This document shows positions 6,560 to 7,365 of a stretch of 7,365 nucleotides of DNA, in pieces (within the stretch, counting starts at the first letter, position 1; the number at the start of each line of letters is the position of its first letter). The position numbers and the translations under genes are program-made. The DNA lies in the NCBI GenBank assembly GCA_947090235.1, contig CAMUNJ010000041.1, forward strand, positions 1-7,365, written 5' to 3'. The stretch is from an uncultured Bacillota bacterium (GTDB taxonomy: Bacteria > Bacillota > Clostridia > Christensenellales > UBA1242). The notes under the pieces are model-generated. The model was not told the origin of the DNA. It was given only the letters and a program-made list of their open reading frames with translations, and ran no database searches.

Positions 6560-6589
6560 TATTTTGACAATTTAACTAAAAAATATTTA
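6560..6589 (-). promoter_or_regulatory. Possible sigma-G-like promoter for gpr, giving a leaderless mRNA
   Basis: On the minus strand TAAATA (6589-6584) and CAAAATA (6566-6560) are separated by 17 nt and resemble the sigma-G boxes TGAATA and CATnnTA with one mismatch each. The -10-like box ends only 5 nt before the gpr ATG, so transcription would start at or near the start codon. This agrees with the missing Shine-Dalgarno sequence. The DNA is AT-rich, so the match is weak evidence. Confidence 0.3.
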
Positions 6590-6597
6590 CTTTTTAC

Positions 6598-6626
6598 TTG
6601 CATTATTATAAATTTTGTGATAAAAT
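6598..6626 (+). promoter_or_regulatory. Vegetative promoter for rpsT
   Basis: TTGCAT at 6598-6603 and TAAAAT at 6621-6626 are spaced by 17 nt, with TGA directly before the -10 box (extended -10). The start point would be near 6633, giving a leader of about 20 nt that contains AAAGGAG (6639-6645), 6 nt before the rpsT ATG. The leader is too short for an obvious regulatory structure. Confidence 0.75.
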
Positions 6627-6651
6627 ACTATAGTTATTAAAGGAGATAGAT

Positions 6652-6918
6652 ATGCCAAACATTAAATCAGCAGAAAAAAGAGTTAAAGTTATTGAAAAGA
6701 AAACACTTGAAAACAAGGCTGTTAAGTCAAAAATTTTGACATATACAAAAAAATTTAAAACAGCAGTTGCTCAAGGTGATGCTCAAGTTGCAGAAGTTGC
6801 ATATAGAGATGTTGTTTCTCTTCTTGATAAAGCAGTTGCAGATAATGTTATTCATGCAAATTGTGCTAATAGAAGAAAAGCAAACTATGCAAAACTCTTA
6901 GAAACGGTAAAAAAGTAA
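6652..6918 (+). CDS. rpsT: 30S ribosomal protein S20
   Basis: An 88-residue S20, the usual length. It has the family start MPNIKSAEKRVKV, a strongly basic helical body that binds the 5' domain of 16S rRNA, and the conserved C-terminal VIHANCANRRKANYAKLL. It starts with ATG behind a strong AAAGGAG site. It is monocistronic: its own promoter lies in the 97-nt divergent gap shared with gpr, and a hairpin terminator begins 4 nt after its stop. As I recall, rpsT next to gpr on the opposite strand is a common arrangement in Clostridia, which supports the lineage assignment. Confidence 0.97.
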   Translation: MPNIKSAEKRVKVIEKKTLENKAVKSKILTYTKKFKTAVAQGDAQVAEVAYRDVVSLLDKAVADNVIHANCANRRKANYAKLLETVKK

Positions 6919-6921
6919 ATT

Positions 6922-6952
6922 AAAAAAACATAGATCATATCTATGTTTTTTT
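6922..6952. terminator. Bidirectional rho-independent terminator between rpsT and spoIIID
   Basis: A 14-bp perfect stem: A7-CATAGAT at 6922-6935 pairs with ATCTATG-T7 at 6939-6952, closed by a CAT loop. The A-run on one side and T-run on the other give each strand a terminal U-run. It lies 4 nt after the rpsT stop and 10 nt beyond the spoIIID stop, so it serves both converging genes. Confidence 0.9.
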
Positions 6953-6961
6953 GTTTGAATT

Positions 6962-7282
6962 TTAATTTTCTTTTTCTTTGTCTGAAAATTTTCTTCTTGT
7001 GGCTTCTCCACCTCTTATATGCTTTTGTGCAAAATTTTCGCCAAGTATTACCTGAAGTTCTTTAGATAATTCACCATCTAAGTGTGGCAATTTATAACTT
7101 ACATCATTATGCACTGTACTTTTACTAAGACCAAACACTTCTGCTGTCTTTCTAATAGTTTCATGTGTTTGTTTAATATAATCAGCCACTTCATAAACTC
7201 TTTGAACAATTTCTTCTTGTCTATATCTATATCCACTCAAGTTGTTGCTTTTAAGAATAGCAAAACTATCTATTTTTTGCAT
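6962..7282 (-). CDS. spoIIID: Sporulation transcriptional regulator SpoIIID, N-terminally extended
   Basis: A 106-residue DNA-binding protein that in Bacillus acts with sigma-E in the mother cell to switch gene expression. The helix-turn-helix TIRKTAEVFGLSKSTVHNDV spans 42-61 and is nearly canonical. The downstream LPHLDGELSKELQVIL (65-80) and the basic C-terminal HIRGGEATRRKF (88-99), which contacts DNA in the Bacillus protein, are also intact. Aligned by eye with Bacillus SpoIIID (93 residues), this protein has about 20 extra residues at the N-terminus and a shorter tail. The start is well supported: AAAGGAGG (7288-7295) lies 5 nt before the only ATG, so the extension is probably translated. 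It is monocistronic within the window, convergent with rpsT. A TATAAT at 7316-7311 lies upstream on the same strand but has no convincing partner box. Confidence 0.94.
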   Translation of the reverse strand: MQKIDSFAILKSNNLSGYRYRQEEIVQRVYEVADYIKQTHETIRKTAEVFGLSKSTVHNDVSYKLPHLDGELSKELQVILGENFAQKHIRGGEATRRKFSDKEKEN

Positions 7283-7365
7283 AAATTCCTCCTTTAATAT
7301 GTTTCAATTTATTATACAAGTGTTATAAAGTCAAAAATATAAATAAAAAAATATTTAGAAAACAA

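Noticed and set aside
7311..7334. Sigma-A promoter for spoIIID (TTGACT and TATAAT on the minus strand)
   Set aside because: The two boxes are only 12 nt apart, too close for one promoter, and no good sigma-E -35 box fits the usual spacing either. The true promoter is undecided.
1..7365. CRISPR array, tRNA, rRNA, insertion sequence or anti-phage system
   Set aside because: No regularly spaced repeats, RNA gene signatures, transposase or defence gene set could be seen.

Overview
The window reads as chromosomal DNA of a low-GC, endospore-forming Firmicute, most likely an uncultured Clostridia-type lineage. The evidence is an AT-rich sequence with the standard code (TAA, TAG and TGA all end genes), mostly strong AGGAGG-type ribosome binding sites, and four recognisable sporulation or spore-germination genes: gpr, a ytfI-type DUF2953 gene, ytfJ/gerW and spoIIID. 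A D,D-carboxypeptidase of the kind used for the cell wall or spore cortex lies with them. I cannot name a genus from sequence alone.

Layout. Positions 1-163 hold a GC-rich 59-bp nested palindrome followed by a good vegetative promoter. A plus-strand gene (164-817) encodes an unrecognised P-loop protein that resembles a nucleotide kinase. It ends at a hairpin terminator (822-853) that works in both directions. From 6554 down to 882 a tightly packed minus-strand run of seven genes follows in transcription order: gpr, ytfI-like, ytfJ, D-alanyl-D-alanine carboxypeptidase, rluB, an HI0933/YhiN-type flavoprotein, and plsC. Gaps are 14 nt or less, or the genes overlap, except for one 44-nt gap before ytfJ that contains a perfect 25-bp palindrome. 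Divergently from gpr lies rpsT (6652-6918) with its own extended -10 promoter. rpsT ends at a second bidirectional hairpin (6922-6952), shared with the convergent spoIIID gene (7282-6962).

How the genes fit together. GPR degrades the small acid-soluble proteins during germination. YtfJ (GerW) is a forespore protein linked to germination in Bacillus, and the ytfI-like gene is its usual neighbour. The carboxypeptidase trims peptidoglycan peptides, and SpoIIID is the mother-cell switch regulator. RluB, the flavoprotein and PlsC are housekeeping functions that sit downstream in the same run, so they may be co-transcribed with the sporulation genes or have internal promoters I cannot identify.

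Nothing here is clearly a new system. The most interesting points are the unassigned kinase-like gene next to the palindrome, the short GPR with no evident propeptide and no Shine-Dalgarno sequence, sigma-G-like sequences directly before gpr and ytfJ, and a 20-residue N-terminal extension on SpoIIID.
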